DNA from: Isoetes taiwanensis
Taxonomy: Eukaryota; Streptophyta; Lycopodiopsida; Isoetales; Isoetaceae
Reading direction: 5' to 3'
NCBI GenBank assembly: GCA_021234155.1
Contig: JAJEKV010000017.1
Coordinates: 3,568,792-3,632,791, forward strand
DNA: 64,000 nt
The notes beneath the pieces were generated by a model. That model did no database searches. It was not told the origin of the DNA and saw only the letters and a list, made by a program, of their open reading frames with translations. Positions within the stretch are counted from its first letter, which is position 1; the number at the start of each line of letters is the position of its first letter. Position numbers and translations under genes: made by a program. Shown in pieces: positions 36,184 to 49,100 of this stretch.

Positions 36184-37039
36184 GACAATGTCGTCCTCAA
36201 AGATTGCACTAAGGTGACGAACCTACCTTATGCCCGCAAAACAACAACATGACATAACCCTTAGTTTACTTTAACAATCAAGTTTTATTAGTTAAAAGTC
36301 AAAATTTAGGCTATATTTGTACTTATACAAAATTATATAGTCTTAACACCGTTATTTCTTACGCTAATTCAAACATTATTTTAAGAGTTATTAGGGTTCA
36401 TAATCTAAATTATGGCTCCCCCTATCTTCTCGTAACGCCTCCTCGCTGAAGTCCTCCTTCTACTTGCCTCGCAAAAAGGAGCACATTACGTTAGTTTAGT
36501 TAATAATTTGTGGTTTTAGGGGACCACCCCCCCTTACCTCCTTGAGCCGAACTACTGGCTCAAGGTTGTCCTACTACCTTGCCCAAGATCATGGCCCTTT
36601 CGGATTTGAGCTTAGGGATCATTTAAGATGCTCCCATCATTGCCCATGATCGAGTGCTACCTTGTACACGATCCCCCGGATCGAGTACACCCCAGTGCAT
36701 CATGCCCCAAGGGTTTTAAGCTAGGGAACGTCTCACGATCCCATCATCGCGCATGATCACTTTCACCTTCACCATGACCCTCCTACGGCCAGGTGTGCGT
36801 CCCCCGCATCGCGGCATAGAGAGCATCCGATCGATGTCTCATCATCGCCCACCATGCCTCATTCCTCACTCACATGACCCTAATGGTCATGCGCACCTCT
36901 TGGTGCGTGTTGGCCTAGAGAATGCCTTGAAGGCGTATCCCATCATCGCCACACGTTTAAGATTCCGCACATGCACTCTACTAACTAGAATACATGAGCC
37001 AGAACTTAAGGCTAACTAAGAAACATACTAAGCTAACCT

Positions 37040-37391
37040 CCTGGCGAGTCGACGACGATTAGTTCGGAGACGACTCGCCCATCAAACTCCTTCATAAACT
37101 CTGGGTATTGCTTCTCCAAATCTTGCTTCAATACCCATGTTATGCCTTTCCACGGTAAGTGCTTCCACTTAACCAAATATTGAGGAACTGAGACCTCCTA
37201 GTCCTCTTGAATGACTTATTAAAAAGTAATTCGTGCACTATTTCTACTTGCTCCTCCATCATTTCCAACAAAGTTGGGGTATCCAAAACCTCCTCGTGGT
37301 TAGGATCGTGGCCTTTTAATAAACTCACATGGAAGACCTTAAGGTGGCCAAGAGATCCAACTTGTAGGCTTGAGAGCCCACTCTTCTCCAA
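37040..37391 (-). other. Element B integrase C-terminus with chromodomain
   Basis: Minus-strand translation gives the gypsy integrase tail (LKVFHVSLLKGHDPN) followed by a chromodomain-like WKHLPWKGITWVLKQDLEKQ. The chromodomain places B among chromoviruses, whose integrases are known to target chromatin through this module. Part of a broken pol fossil. Confidence 0.75.
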
Positions 37392-37699
37392 GATCGTGGA
37401 ACGGACCGCCCACCTAGGGGTGAGCTTCTTACAATTGCCGATGGGCTTCCCTTGCTTAACCTTTTACTTGAGCCAACTTTATCCGCCACAACAAAACAAC
37501 TCCCAAGGAGTTTTACCTCTATCCGCTTGACTTCTTCGGGATATGCCCATGCCGCTGAAGATACTCCCACACTTCTACCAAAAGCTACCGCATATATGCC
37601 GCCGTTGTTGAGAAACTTCCACCTTGGGCACTAAATTATGCCACATAACTAGGGTCAAGCATTGATAATCAGAATCGATCATGGGGAGACATCTTCGAT

Positions 37700-38700
37700 G
37701 ACTCTTGCTTCATATTATTGTAATGTAATTGACCGATGGATGTACTCGCCCATTTGGATTACTTGTTCCAATCATAGTTTCTCAACGTGTTTCCAAATTT
37801 GTGTTGGTGCGTCCCTTTGCCGATTTGACTCCAATTGATAAGCAAAACTCATCAACAAGTTGGTGCAGCTCGTGTTGAAGAAGTCTTGCTAATCGCCGCT
37901 AAAGAACTTCGGATCTCTATTGGTGATGATCGACCAGGCCTTCCATGCAGCCTAAAAGAACTCTTATTTAGACCACACCGACTATGGTCCAAGGCGGTGT
38001 CTATGGTGTGGCATGGCAATTATGTGCCCTTTTGATAACTATGTACCACCACCATCAAGGCTTCAAAGCTTGTTGTCCTTGGAAGGCCAACTATAAAACC
38101 CATGTCAAGACTTCCCACTTGGCATCCGGCACCGCCAAGGTTCCAAAACTCATGGAATTCGGGTTGTTCCGCCTTTGTTTGTCGGGCTCCACCGACATTC
38201 TTGGGTATGTCCGATTATCCGCTTCTTCATACCGCCGACGTAGCTACTTCTAATCTTGAAGTAGGCCTTTATAAATTTTGCATGGTCGAAAATAGGGCTA
38301 TTATGCGTGTCATGGAAGATTTTTCTTACTTCTTATACTTTGGGTACGATAATTGTTCTTTTTGATATTAAAGATTACCTTCCTTTTAAAATATTTGAAG
38401 GTTTCTCTTTCTTAATCCGCTCTTGCATTCTTTGTAAGGACTAGCCCATCATGTGCTTGAACTCCATGTTGGGGAAGATGGCTTCTTCTATCTTCTTGCC
38501 GAATTCGCTTGTCAAGGGAGATGGCATTGCAAATTGCTGCTTCAAAAGCTTGCCAATGAGTGGCGACGCCTTAACATCTCCACCACGCCGCATGCTCTTC
38601 CATTGATTTGTCAGAGGTCACGATGTCGTCGAAGAGAATTGATGAAGAAATCATCCAAGGAATCTTCAAGATGTCGCTCCTCAAATGCATACAAGTTGGT
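37700..38700 (-). other. Element B integrase core and RT remains
   Basis: Minus-strand pieces correspond to the integrase catalytic core (IVGLPRTTSFEALMVVV at about 38040-38140, then PKFFSGDWQDFFNT and LMSFAYQ near 37830-37930) and, further upstream at about 38580-38650, the RT active-site region (FDDI followed by a SMEEHA piece). Order RT then integrase is diagnostic of Ty3/gypsy. Heavily broken. Confidence 0.7.
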
Positions 38701-41700
38701 GGACTTAGGGGCATTACTATGAAATCATAGTGCCCATACCATGTTCTCAAGGAGTCTTATAATTATCTTCCCCTTCATCCTTATTTGCCGATTGCCCGAA
38801 GCTTACGCCGATTTTGCGTAAGAATCCTACTTTTTTGGGGCTGATCCATTATGTCGCTGTTTGTTGAGCTACCCATGGTTGATATACATCTTTAGACTTC
38901 CATCTTGGCCGAAAGGATCCCCAAGTTGATCAACTCCTACAATCGCTTCTTGAGCTCTCGCTAGCTCTAAAGTGCCGATTCTATAAAGAGCCTTGCTGAT
39001 CGGCTCGGCCTCCAAAGGTAAGAGTGATTTCAGACTCTATGCCTATATAGAGCAAAAGCTCTCAAATTTCACCTGGAGATATATCATGGGACTTCTTGAT
39101 TAACTTAGAAATTGGCCGAGGCAACTGTTTCGAAGTAGCATCTTCCTTCTTACTCTTGTAGTCCGGCTCTACAACTTGTAGCTTGTGTAATAATCTCATT
39201 CCACATGATGTACTTAAGTAATTGCTTTTATCGACATGCGCTGCAACGATTGGAATTACTTCCTTAACTTAAATTATAAGGTACTTGCTCTTTGGTGCCG
39301 GGATAAGTATCTCTTTGCTTATGATAATCAATTATTGCCTTAGCCAGCCTTTAATATTGCATGCTTATTATGAGGTCATAGTTGCCAATGTACATAAGTT
39401 GGTGCCGATGTTCTACTTTGCTTCGCTTTAAGGTTGATGTCGAACTTGACTCTTGTTCCGCTGGTGCTGCTAATTACTTGGCCCTCGCTTAATTATCGCC
39501 TAGATTTAGACTTAAGAGTCTTGCTCTTAAAGATGTCCGGCCATCTAGGAGGTGCAAAATTACAAGTTAAAGAACTAGTTACATAAATCCTATGGCCACA
39601 AGTTAGTTCAAGATGACATTACTTTTGGGCACACATAGAAAACTATATGGTTAGATAATTATTCTTGTTTTAGATCTAATCTTTACTCTAGGATCTACCC
39701 TTTCTTAATTATTGCCCTCTTGAAATAGCCCCCACCTTTTGAGTGGATGCCATCTAAGAAGTTGGCCGGACTTATTAGATTGCTTCCCTTCATTTGGTCG
39801 GATTATTCCTTATGTCGCTGAAGTACTCGCCATATACATGGTCGACGGTTATCCTTCTATTGAATCCTTTCTTAGCGAGGTGATCAAGCTCACGAAGAGG
39901 TTCCAATATGTTGATATCCGCCCAAAGAATGTATACAATTATTGTACTCCATACATTTTCTTCCCAATACTTGAAGCTTTGCTCCATTCTTGGGTCCATC
40001 TTTCTAAAGGAAAAGACAAAAAAAAAAAATACCCGAAATTTCGCCCCCATCCCATCATGGATGTTATCACCCATAATTCTAAGAAACTCAACTATCTGAT
40101 AGGTCCTCTAGCTTGCTCAAAGCTGGTGTAGTCATTAGTCGCTGGAGTAGCAAGGCGATACTCCATAATTTGTTGAAAAGAATCGTATCCTTGAGTTGTT
40201 GCATGATCATTCAAGTGCCCCGCTTTTAATGCACATATTCTCGACTCGCTTTGCCTTTAATGTTGATGTCGACTACCTTCATTAACATTATCCCTCTTAG
40301 TGGACTTGCTGATGTAGATAACATAATGCTCTGTCGCATCCCAAGAGCTTGAAGATAATGTTCTTCACATTCTAAAATCTTTCATGTCGCCATCCGCCTT
40401 TGGAGGTTACGAGAGATTCGAGGATGATTCTTCCAACCGCTGAATTGCTATTGTTGTGTTGACCTTGTCGATTCTATTCTTCGTCCCCGCCGGTTGCATG
40501 CCGCTGTTGTAAGGTCAAGACAATGTCAAGTGCCTTACCACTTAACCGCGGCAACTTCTCTTGCCGAGAGGAGTTTATTTGCATCCATGTGCGTGGACTA
40601 TAATCTTGAGTGATCGCTAGTAATGCCGGTATTTTGTCCCTCATGATGCCTCTTCTTGATGGTGCTTGACCTCCAATCCTAAGGTAGAAGATTGTCGTAA
40701 TCTTGAGATGGCGCCCGAGGTTGATGCAAACCGCCTCAAGTATCTGGGCCGATGAGGAAGAAGTTTGTTGCGCCTCGCCATACTGTATTCCCGAGCAGCC
40801 CCCTTGCTGGGCTTGTAATACCTATAATAATTTCTCTTCCGAGGAGGTATATCCAAATTCATCCTTTAGGGCTCTTGACATCATAAGTCGATGAAGTCTA
40901 CTTGTTGGTGGCGTAGCTGTGACATTAGTCATCGATGTGGGGTCGTTCCTCGAGGCAATATGGCACTTAGAGAATATCCTTGACTAGGAGCTAATGTGAT
41001 CGATTTTATAAGTGCCATGTTGCCCATTGGTTGTTGCATAGCCCTCTTGGCAAGTCTTGTGTCTATTTTTGATGTCGCAATCGTCCTTCCTTTGGCCTCC
41101 TCTTTATTATTTGTGTTCGGCTTCCCCAGACACCTTCTTGGCCTTTGATTTGGTCAAGTTTCCTCCATAAGTTTGCCCTTTGCTTTCAATTCGCTGATGT
41201 TGTCGAAAGTGTCTCCACCGGCCGAGGCTCGAGGATCCAGAATCTAAGGTTCTCCCCGACCTATTTTACTACCTTAAGAAGCACAAGGCAATTAATACTA
41301 CCATCACAATCAATTACTTATGTCTATTTACTTGAAAAGCCATATTTTTATACCTTTATCCACTCTACCTCAAATGACCCGCTTGGCACTTTAGTAGGCA
41401 CTGAGAAAGGTAATTATTTACTGTTATGGGGTGGTAGAAGGAGACTCATTCACTGGGTGTACTTGGTGTGCTAGACCTGAATTGCCTAGATAGAATGAAT
41501 TCCTAGATAATTATCTATGATACAAAGGCAAGGCTGAAGACACTTGATGATAGTGCATCTATAACGTGTGTTGGTGTACCCTACCAACGTGTGACAACAA
41601 TTTCTAAGGCCTTGGCAACTAGCTGGGTTTCTACGAAAAAAAAGTTTAATTATACTACCCAGATGCGTGCACAAGAAGACACTTAGCAAGATAAGAGTGA

Positions 41701-41837
41701 CAACTAAGCTATGATGAGTGCGTATGATGTCGCTATCTCGCTTTAAGGACCTTGGTTCTAAGTTTAAGGGTTGGCCATTAATATTATTTAACTTATTAAA
41801 GCTTAAATATAATTAAAGATTGTAATTCAAACATAAA

Positions 41838-41950
41838 CGATGCCCGCCTTCTGGGTTGGCACGGGGTTTGGGGGGTTCAACCCCTGGGGTGGGAGGTTCA
41901 ATTCCCGCCATCGTGGGAATTCTTTTAAGATGAGGTTCAAATAGATTGAG
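41838..41950 (+). repeat. tRNA-like repeat unit in element B leader
   Basis: Single copy of the unit GATGCCCGCC...GGTTGGCACGGGG...GGTTCAATTCCCGCC...GAATTCTTTTAAGATGAG (given here in pieces). A stem-like GGGAGGTTCAATTCCC resembles a tRNA T-arm, and GGGGGGTTCAACCCC resembles an anticodon arm. The flank at 41705-41837 matches 49290-49400 in element A, so A and B inherited this unit within a shared leader. Confidence 0.6.
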
Positions 41951-44506
41951 AAGCTAGAATGGGGTGTTACAAGACACTACAAAAGCATGGCAAGAGGCTA
42001 GCATGTGCACTAAGAACCTTTCAATGCATTTTTGCAAAATTTTTGGCACAAAACATATGAAAACAGTCGAAGGGTCGAGGTCAAGGCCAAGAATGAGGCT
42101 ATGCCTTTTAATGAGGTCTCCAAAATGAGGCCTCCAACGATATGCCTTTTGCGGGTGACCCGACAAGGGTCTTCCGGGGTCTTCCGAGTTTTACAAAATT
42201 GGGTCAAATCTGGGTTCCGGCGTAAGAGTTTTAGGGATTTGAAGATGCTAACACGAATTAATTGGGCAATTCTGATCTAACTAGCAACTTTTTCCCATGT
42301 TAAAAAGATATCTAAGAATACAAATACAGGCAAATCGGGTCGAAAGCCAAAATGAGGCTCAAGGCCGCAAACGCAGAGGCTTTTTGCGCTGGAGACCCGA
42401 AGTTGACCGCTTTTTTTGTCGCTTTTAGATATTTTTAACAAATTTAAAAGTGCTACAATCGCATTTTTAGACAATTTCTAAGCATTCTAACATCTTTTAA
42501 TAAATTTAAGTTTGGATCAATTTTGCCCTAAATCAAGTGACTCTAACATGGGTTCACGATTTTGAGGCAATTTTTTTATTTCTATGTCAAAATTTTATGC
42601 TATTTAGCCAATTAAGAGCATTCTAAATAAGATGCAAAGGATTCTACTAGAAGTAATTTATACAAGAACATTTTTATATCTTACAAGCAATTAATTTACA
42701 AGAATTTTATTTCTAATGAGTAAAACAATGTACATGAAAAAAAACTTATATTTATATAGTTTGGTAGACTGGGCTCTTCACGACTTCTCCTTGTAAATTC
42801 TCCTCACCGGTGGAGGTCTTTGGGCCTGCTTGGTATGGATCGCAGAGGTTGCCTTCTTCAAAAGTTGTATCAGCCCCTCTGTACTACCGCAGGCTCTGAC
42901 CATCAAGGGTGCATATCTTGGCCTCCTCGCTTTGGCCGCTTCCCCGGGCGAGACCCCACCGCCGCTGATGTGGCTCCTCAGAGTCGTGAGCCCATCTTGA
43001 ATTCCCCGTGATAGACCTTTGATGTAGGCACTGAAAAGAGACTTTCTCGATCATCGACCGGGTACTGCTGGCAATGCCAAATATGCCGAAAGCAGCCCAC
43101 AGGTTGATTTGGCCCATGGCGTACATTTTCTTCTGAGAATCGAGTCGAGGTGGTGGAGGCTTGCTTTTCGACCCTCGGCTCGGCTACCTTGTCGATCCGG
43201 CTGGCGAGATAAATCTTGCATGTTTGCCTTCTTCTTCTCGTACTCATATCTTGCGAGCTTTAAGTAGCTTCTTTTTCGATGTTGCCCTCCTTTGGATCAC
43301 GTTGATATTGTTGTCGGTAACGTGGTCTCACCGCATTCTTCCGCCTCCTCCTCCTCTTCTTCTTTAGCCTCTTGCTCCCTCCTCCTGTTGTTGTGGTCTT
43401 TCCTCCTCGTGCTCGTGCCTCCTCCAGTTCGCCTTGGTTGTTTTGTTCTCTCCTTTGCGGCATTGCTTCCTTCCTTTTCTTCCCCGTGTTGGGGTTGCCC
43501 CGCATTGATTGTTACGCCTCCCTCGGCCGGGTTGCCCTGCTGCCGAGTTGCTCGGTTGCTCTTCCCCGCCTCGTATTGTCCCGGGATTGCTCCTATTCCC
43601 CGCTCTCCTACATTGCTTCACGGTGTTGGGGTTTGCTCTTCCCTCTTCCTTGAATTGCTTGTCTTGCTACTTGCCTTCACCTCCAGAAGGGCGAGCTGTT
43701 AAGTCGTTGCTCCTCCTCGAAAGTGAAACGATTCGCCTAAAGAGCTTGAGTGGCCAAGTTCGCTGCCCCACCTAGGTCGCAGGCCTCAAGAATTTGCTTG
43801 TCGCCCCAATCGTGAGTGCTTCGACGTTCCGGTGCAAGCTGGAGCTTCCAACCTTCCTAGCTACTTGTTTGGTCCTCCCAACAACTTAGCTTCCTTGATG
43901 GTGGCCTCTTCGAGCGATCTTGCCTCTATCTTCGCGGCTCCTTTGGGTCGATCTCGTCGGCTGTTCGTTCGGTGGACACTCTTATGGCAGCTTCGGAGAT
44001 TAGCTTCTAATTCGCCTTACAAGGGTAAAGGAAAGGTTCAAGCTACTATTTGGGAACTTCTAAGGAGTAGAGGCGCTTTTATAGGTTTATTAGCTACTTT
44101 TTCTTAAGAGTAAATTTATTATAACTATGGGTTAATAATTAAGGTATTTCCCCTAATCACTTAACTATTTCTCAAAATTTCCTAATTCCTTTTTGGGCCA
44201 AGTAGTGGTCATTTCACGCGATTTCTTTCAAGCTTTATTTTGAGCGATTTCTCATTCAATTTTTTTCACTTGAAAGGTGCGGTTCATGAACAACTTGAGC
44301 TCAAATTTACTAGAAGGTTTCTTTTGACTATATTATTTCTACCACTTAGACTATACTTAATCTAATTACGACCCTGCTAATGGGAAAAAAAATTTTCCCC
44401 ACATTTCATGTTCAAGACCGGAATTTCATTCCATTAATTAGCTAGGCCAGCTTAGTCTACCTATTCAGTGGATATGGTCGCTAGCTCTTGGTCAACCAAG
44501 AACATT

Positions 44507-44517
44507 GCTCGATACCA
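44507..44517 (-). other. Element B primer-binding site
   Basis: The minus-strand TGGTATCGAGC lies one base beyond the LTR edge CGTCACA. It is one base short of the common plant tRNA-iMet primer site TGGTATCAGAGC. Confidence 0.7.
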
Positions 44518-44518
44518 T

Positions 44519-46146
44519 TGTGACGCCCTCGCTAAACATACGGCACCCGGCCGCACACTCGGCAGAAATCCCCGTCCGCCAACAACCGCACAGGCCCTCC
44601 GCCTATCCCGCACTATGGAACTCCCCGAGGCGGAAAGGGGACACGAAGGTGTCTTGCGCCTCTTTCCCCTATGGGCTCCTATCACAAAAATGAAGCATAA
44701 ACAACGCCGAACTAGCAATAATAATACAACATACTACCTCGAAGGGTAGTCCATCACATATCCATATGAGCAAAGAAGATAATCATAAACCATAAAACAT
44801 GAGAGCTCCTACCCATGGCTCCGACTCATAAGGAGGTAGACCGACCGATAGGTCTCAAGATAGAGCGCATCGAAGTCATAACAATGGCGCAGGGCTGGCA
44901 TAAGACAATGGCTAGGGTTGACCACTCCATCCGCCCTCCCGCATACTTTGCGATGGGCTAAATCAGGCTCGCATGACTCTAGCCTTCCTGACACGCAATC
45001 CCATGGCATCACCCATCTGACTACTCCAGTTGCATCTCCCCGGGTCCGATGAGGCAGAAGGGTTGCATCTCCCCTTCCTGTGGTCTAGAGGTTCCGTGGC
45101 GGCTAGAGAATCGCGGGCGACACACACCATTCGCACTTCAATTTAACCCCCAAAACGAGAGCCAAGCTATCACTTGCAGCTCTCGAGAGGCAGGGGCAAC
45201 ACCATTGCCCCTGTGAGGTGTCGACCCATGCTCGCCCACACGGTGACCGACCATATAGCCTAGCCCACTATGGGATCCCCCTCGGCCCCCACTCCTAAGG
45301 GATCCTCCCTCCACATTCCCTCTAGCCCCAAGTATGTGGTGCCGAGTCATAAAGATAGCCTCAATAGCCCGGTGGGCTCCTATGCACAAAGCCGCATCTA
45401 ATAGGAACTAAGGGATCTACTCTAGGAGCATACTACATATGGCCCCAGGGTCTCTACCCCCCTTCCCAATACAAGAGGAAGCAAACATGATCAACCAACA
45501 TCACATAATCATCGTATCCTAAGAATGATCATAAGAAGAACATCTTAACCTAATCATACAATCTAACTAATGGTTAGGGTTCATTGATTAGGGTTCAAGA
45601 TGTTGAATACTGGGTTCTAGGATGGCTCTACTCTAGATACAAGATACTAGCACATCCGAATGCTAATTCCAAATGAGCTATCACAACTACTACCCCTACA
45701 TACCGCCCCCCGATGCTCTCCCTCCGCATCCATGTGCCTCCATGGTCTTCGACTCACGCGATGCCGCTCTTGCTCCAAGAACGAGTCTACCCTCATGGGC
45801 CGCCGCACTGCACTATGCCACAAGAACGATGTTCAAACGGGTTTCAACGAGTAGATGAGTCTCGGGTGCTAGGGCTGGAAAGAGGCCTAGGGTTAGGGTT
45901 CCAGCCTATATAAGTTAGGGTCCACCTAAGATGCCACATGGCACCAATTGGGTGAGTCTCGTGGTGGCGGGTGCCCAATAGGTTAAGGCCACGCGGAAAA
46001 TGGTCTTAACCTAAGGTTGGCTAAGTTATATGAATAACTTAGTCACGCCCCTAGTGCCACAATCTATGGTATACAAGGCTATGAAGATAGATTTGTATAG
46101 TGACGAATCCCGTGAATATACGATGCATAGCGATATTCCCTCTGAC
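44519..46146 (-). repeat. Element B 5' LTR
   Basis: Starts (plus-strand view) TGTGACGCCC and matches 34535-36170. Long AT-rich blocks such as 45390-45620 are almost identical to 35400-35640, while GC-rich blocks differ by many one- to three-base indels. Confidence 0.85.
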
Positions 46147-46149
46147 CTT

Positions 46150-49100
46150 TGATTTCCCCTTCTAAGTTCCGTTGACTCCTGTGATTTTCCTTTGAGATGC
46201 TGACCCTTTATTGTTGAGCTCCACTTTTTTTTTTCATGTCTGATCCGGTTTATACTCTCTAGGTTTTTCCCCCGATTCGCGATTTTGACCCCTTTGATTT
46301 TGCGATGTGATCCCCTTTGAGAAAGATGCTCCTCCTTAATGTGTATGTCGTCGCTGAGGAATGCGGTGACCGCTCAACGCCCCTACATGCGGTGAGGAAT
46401 GTCGTTGCAAGGTTGCCGATGTTGCGATGGCCGCTGATGCGCTTGAGTAGGATCACCTTGTTGTTGCGGTTGGGCATTCTTGAATGTCTTCAAGCTCACG
46501 ATCGCGGGGCGGTAGGCGGGCATTGTCATTCCCTCCGCGTTGAATTTCGAAAGTGCGACTCCTGTTGCTTGGCTTTGCTTCATTCCGAGGTGCCTCTCAC
46601 GGCACGGAAGTGTGGTCATCTCCATTGCCCTTACCATGGCTCCTTCCCGTCGCCTTTGCGTGATTTGTATCTCTTCGGCTAGGTCGCTCCCTCCGGCCCT
46701 TTGGGTCCTATCCATTCGAGTCTCGCACTCCTTGGCCGACGTAGTAAGGTCGCCCTTCCCTTGGTTTCTAGGTGTTTACGGGTCCCGAACTCTTTGTTCG
46801 CTTGCAATATTCTCCTCCTTGATCTTGCCCTAATGCTGATATAGGCCTTCAAGCTGGAGATGTTCCCGATATGCCTCCTCCCTCGTGGTCTCCTCGCTAG
46901 TGCAAGGGAGCCGGAAGCTCATCTTGGTCAGCCTTAGGTGCTTTGTGGTTGCCACAGCTTGGTCGCTTCCTTTGTTGGCGCGTGCTCGACATTCGCTTGA
47001 GCTGGGGCTGCAAGGTCGGTGGGTTGTCTTCCCTCCAGTTTTTATACGCTCCCCTGTGTTGCCATGACTTCTCCTCGACGTAAGATTATGCCTTCCGACC
47101 CTAGCTCGTGATGCTAACGCTGCATCGGCGTCTAACGGTTCCTGCACCAGTATTTTGCTTTGCCTTGCATTCTTCCATTTGAAACTCGTGGGCTTTGTTG
47201 GTGAAGGCGTCGAGATCCTCTTTCCCCGATGTGACCTCGCCGTGGTAGCCTGGGAGGTTGACACCTAGAAAATTCTTGATGCCGCTTGGTTACCAAATAT
47301 TCTTCCCATTTGATGAAGGTTGATGATAGGCCTGGTGGTGTCCTGTTCTACTCGTTTGCCTGGTTGAGGTGTTTGTCATTGTGCTTCCCTCTCTTGAATG
47401 CCTTTTTCGGGTCTCCTCTCCTTATCTCGCTTGTACATCGGCTGGGACCTTGATGTCTTCAAGAAGTTAAGCGCCTAGCTCTTTCTCGGCCTCGTGCCCT
47501 GCATTTCCGAAAAGCAACGCCGTATTTCCTAGAGTCTAAGGTCTACTTGAAGGGCTCTCCTACAACATTCGGGCTCTATAAGCAAGCAAGGTGGCTCGAA
47601 AAAAGATTAATCGAGGCATATCTATAATCTACAAGTCTATGGATATTAGGGACGTGTGGTATGGCATGAAATGAGGGTTGTTTTGCAAAACCTCCATGAT
47701 GTTTGAGGCATACCCCTAAGGTCCCAACAAAGTTGGTTTGGGGAGTCCAATCTCTACACATGGAGCCGCTTGGGCTGTTCTAGACTCTAGCTTCTTTCTA
47801 GGTACCCCGCAATAGGGAGTGTCAATGTGGCGGCTATATAAGTCAAACTCTATTAGAAGGACAATGCATTAGGTCAAGGTTTATGCCTTTGGCATGAGCA
47901 GCAGGTGGTGTACCACACGGACTTGGGTTGCTATGATGAGGTCTAGATGACTATAACAAAGGGGTGTTCTTGGGCACTTCTATCTAGGAGTAAGGTATCA
48001 GCTTCGAGCTGAGAGCAATACTTGCGAGCTACTAATGGGGTAGGCTTCTATCTACAAACAAACTACAGTTGGAAAAACAATTCAAGGGTTTGGGCAATTT
48101 TGGTCAATTTGGGCTAGGGTTTGACATTTCTAGCCTAATTTGAGGTCATAAATGGATTCTAGGCTGTCTAACGGTCCTATTGCAACAATTTTCGATGATT
48201 TGGAGCTCAGTAGCTCAAGTTATGGAGGTTCAAAGTTTGAGGTTCACAGGTTGCGCCCTGCTCAAAACTAAAGTTTAGTTCTTTGACCAAAGCGCCAGCT
48301 GTGAGACATTGGCTGTAAATTAAGCAACGCGTCCAATTTGGGTGATCTAAGGGTCAAATCATGCTAGTCTCATCGAAGTTAGGGGCGTAATGGACCCTTT
48401 ACTTGGTCAATTTGGAGATGTTTTGGTCTAGTTTGGACATGGTCTAGGTATGAAATGCTTGAACAAGGCTAGGTTACCTAAAAGATGCTATGCAGTAGGT
48501 TGAAGGTGACTTTGACAAGTCCTGGTGAAGAAATGGTAAGAGGTCTCACAGCTTGCGCCTCGCTTCAAAACTAACTTTTTGTTTTGCACCGGTAGCGAAA
48601 AAGTGAGACATCGATCATTTCGATCAAAGGTGTCTAATTTGGGTAAACTAATGGTGTAAGGGTGATGGGCTCATCAAATTAGGCAATCGACCCTTTATTG
48701 GGTCAATTTGGAGCTGTTTTGGTCAAGTTTATGAGTCTCCGCACTGGCATGCCTCGCTTCAAAAAACTAACTTTTTTTTTTGCTACCGGCTGAAGGTGGA
48801 GACATCATGTCTCTCGGCTTGCAAATGTCCTATTTCACTGAAATAAAAGCTAAAACTTATTAATTTGCGCGAGCTATGAGACATCACACTTTTTGGTCTG
48901 AGAGTATCCTATTTTACTAAAATAAAAACTACTGCTTGCTAACTCGTCCTAATTACGCAAGATTTGACACATAAACTACTCAAAATTATCATGTACTAAC
49001 AAAATTATTGATTATTTACAATATATCTACTGGGGATCTCCCTTAATTAAACTAGCTAATTACATGCCTTCCCTCATGAGGGTTACTCGCTTCGCATGAA

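Larger units (their letters stand above)
34535..46146 (-). mobile_element. Element B: Ty3/gypsy chromovirus fossil nested in A
   Basis: Paired LTRs (34535-36170 and 44519 to about 46146, roughly 1.63 kb each) enclose about 8.3 kb. A polypurine tract at 36171-36183 and a TGGTATC-type primer site at 44507-44517 place the 5' end at the right (minus strand). Minus-strand pol pieces follow the gypsy order: RT (an FDDI block near 38600), integrase core about 37790-38140 (an IVGLPRTTSFEALMVVV stretch, then a PKFFSGDWQDF piece), then an integrase C-terminus with a chromodomain-like WKHLPWKGITW near 37040-37391 (VFHVSLLKGH upstream of it). Gag-like basic frames lie near 43.2-44.1 kb. Broken throughout. 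The LTR pair is still easy to align, so it is younger than C. Confidence 0.85.

Noticed and set aside
43292-43775. Plus-strand Ser/Leu/Cys-rich frames that look like membrane segments
   Set aside because: They are antisense to the Arg/Lys-rich gag-like frames of element B on the minus strand.
46150-46160. Target-site duplication for element B
   Set aside because: Flanks 34530-34534 and the sequence after about 46146 do not match convincingly, so no duplication is claimed.
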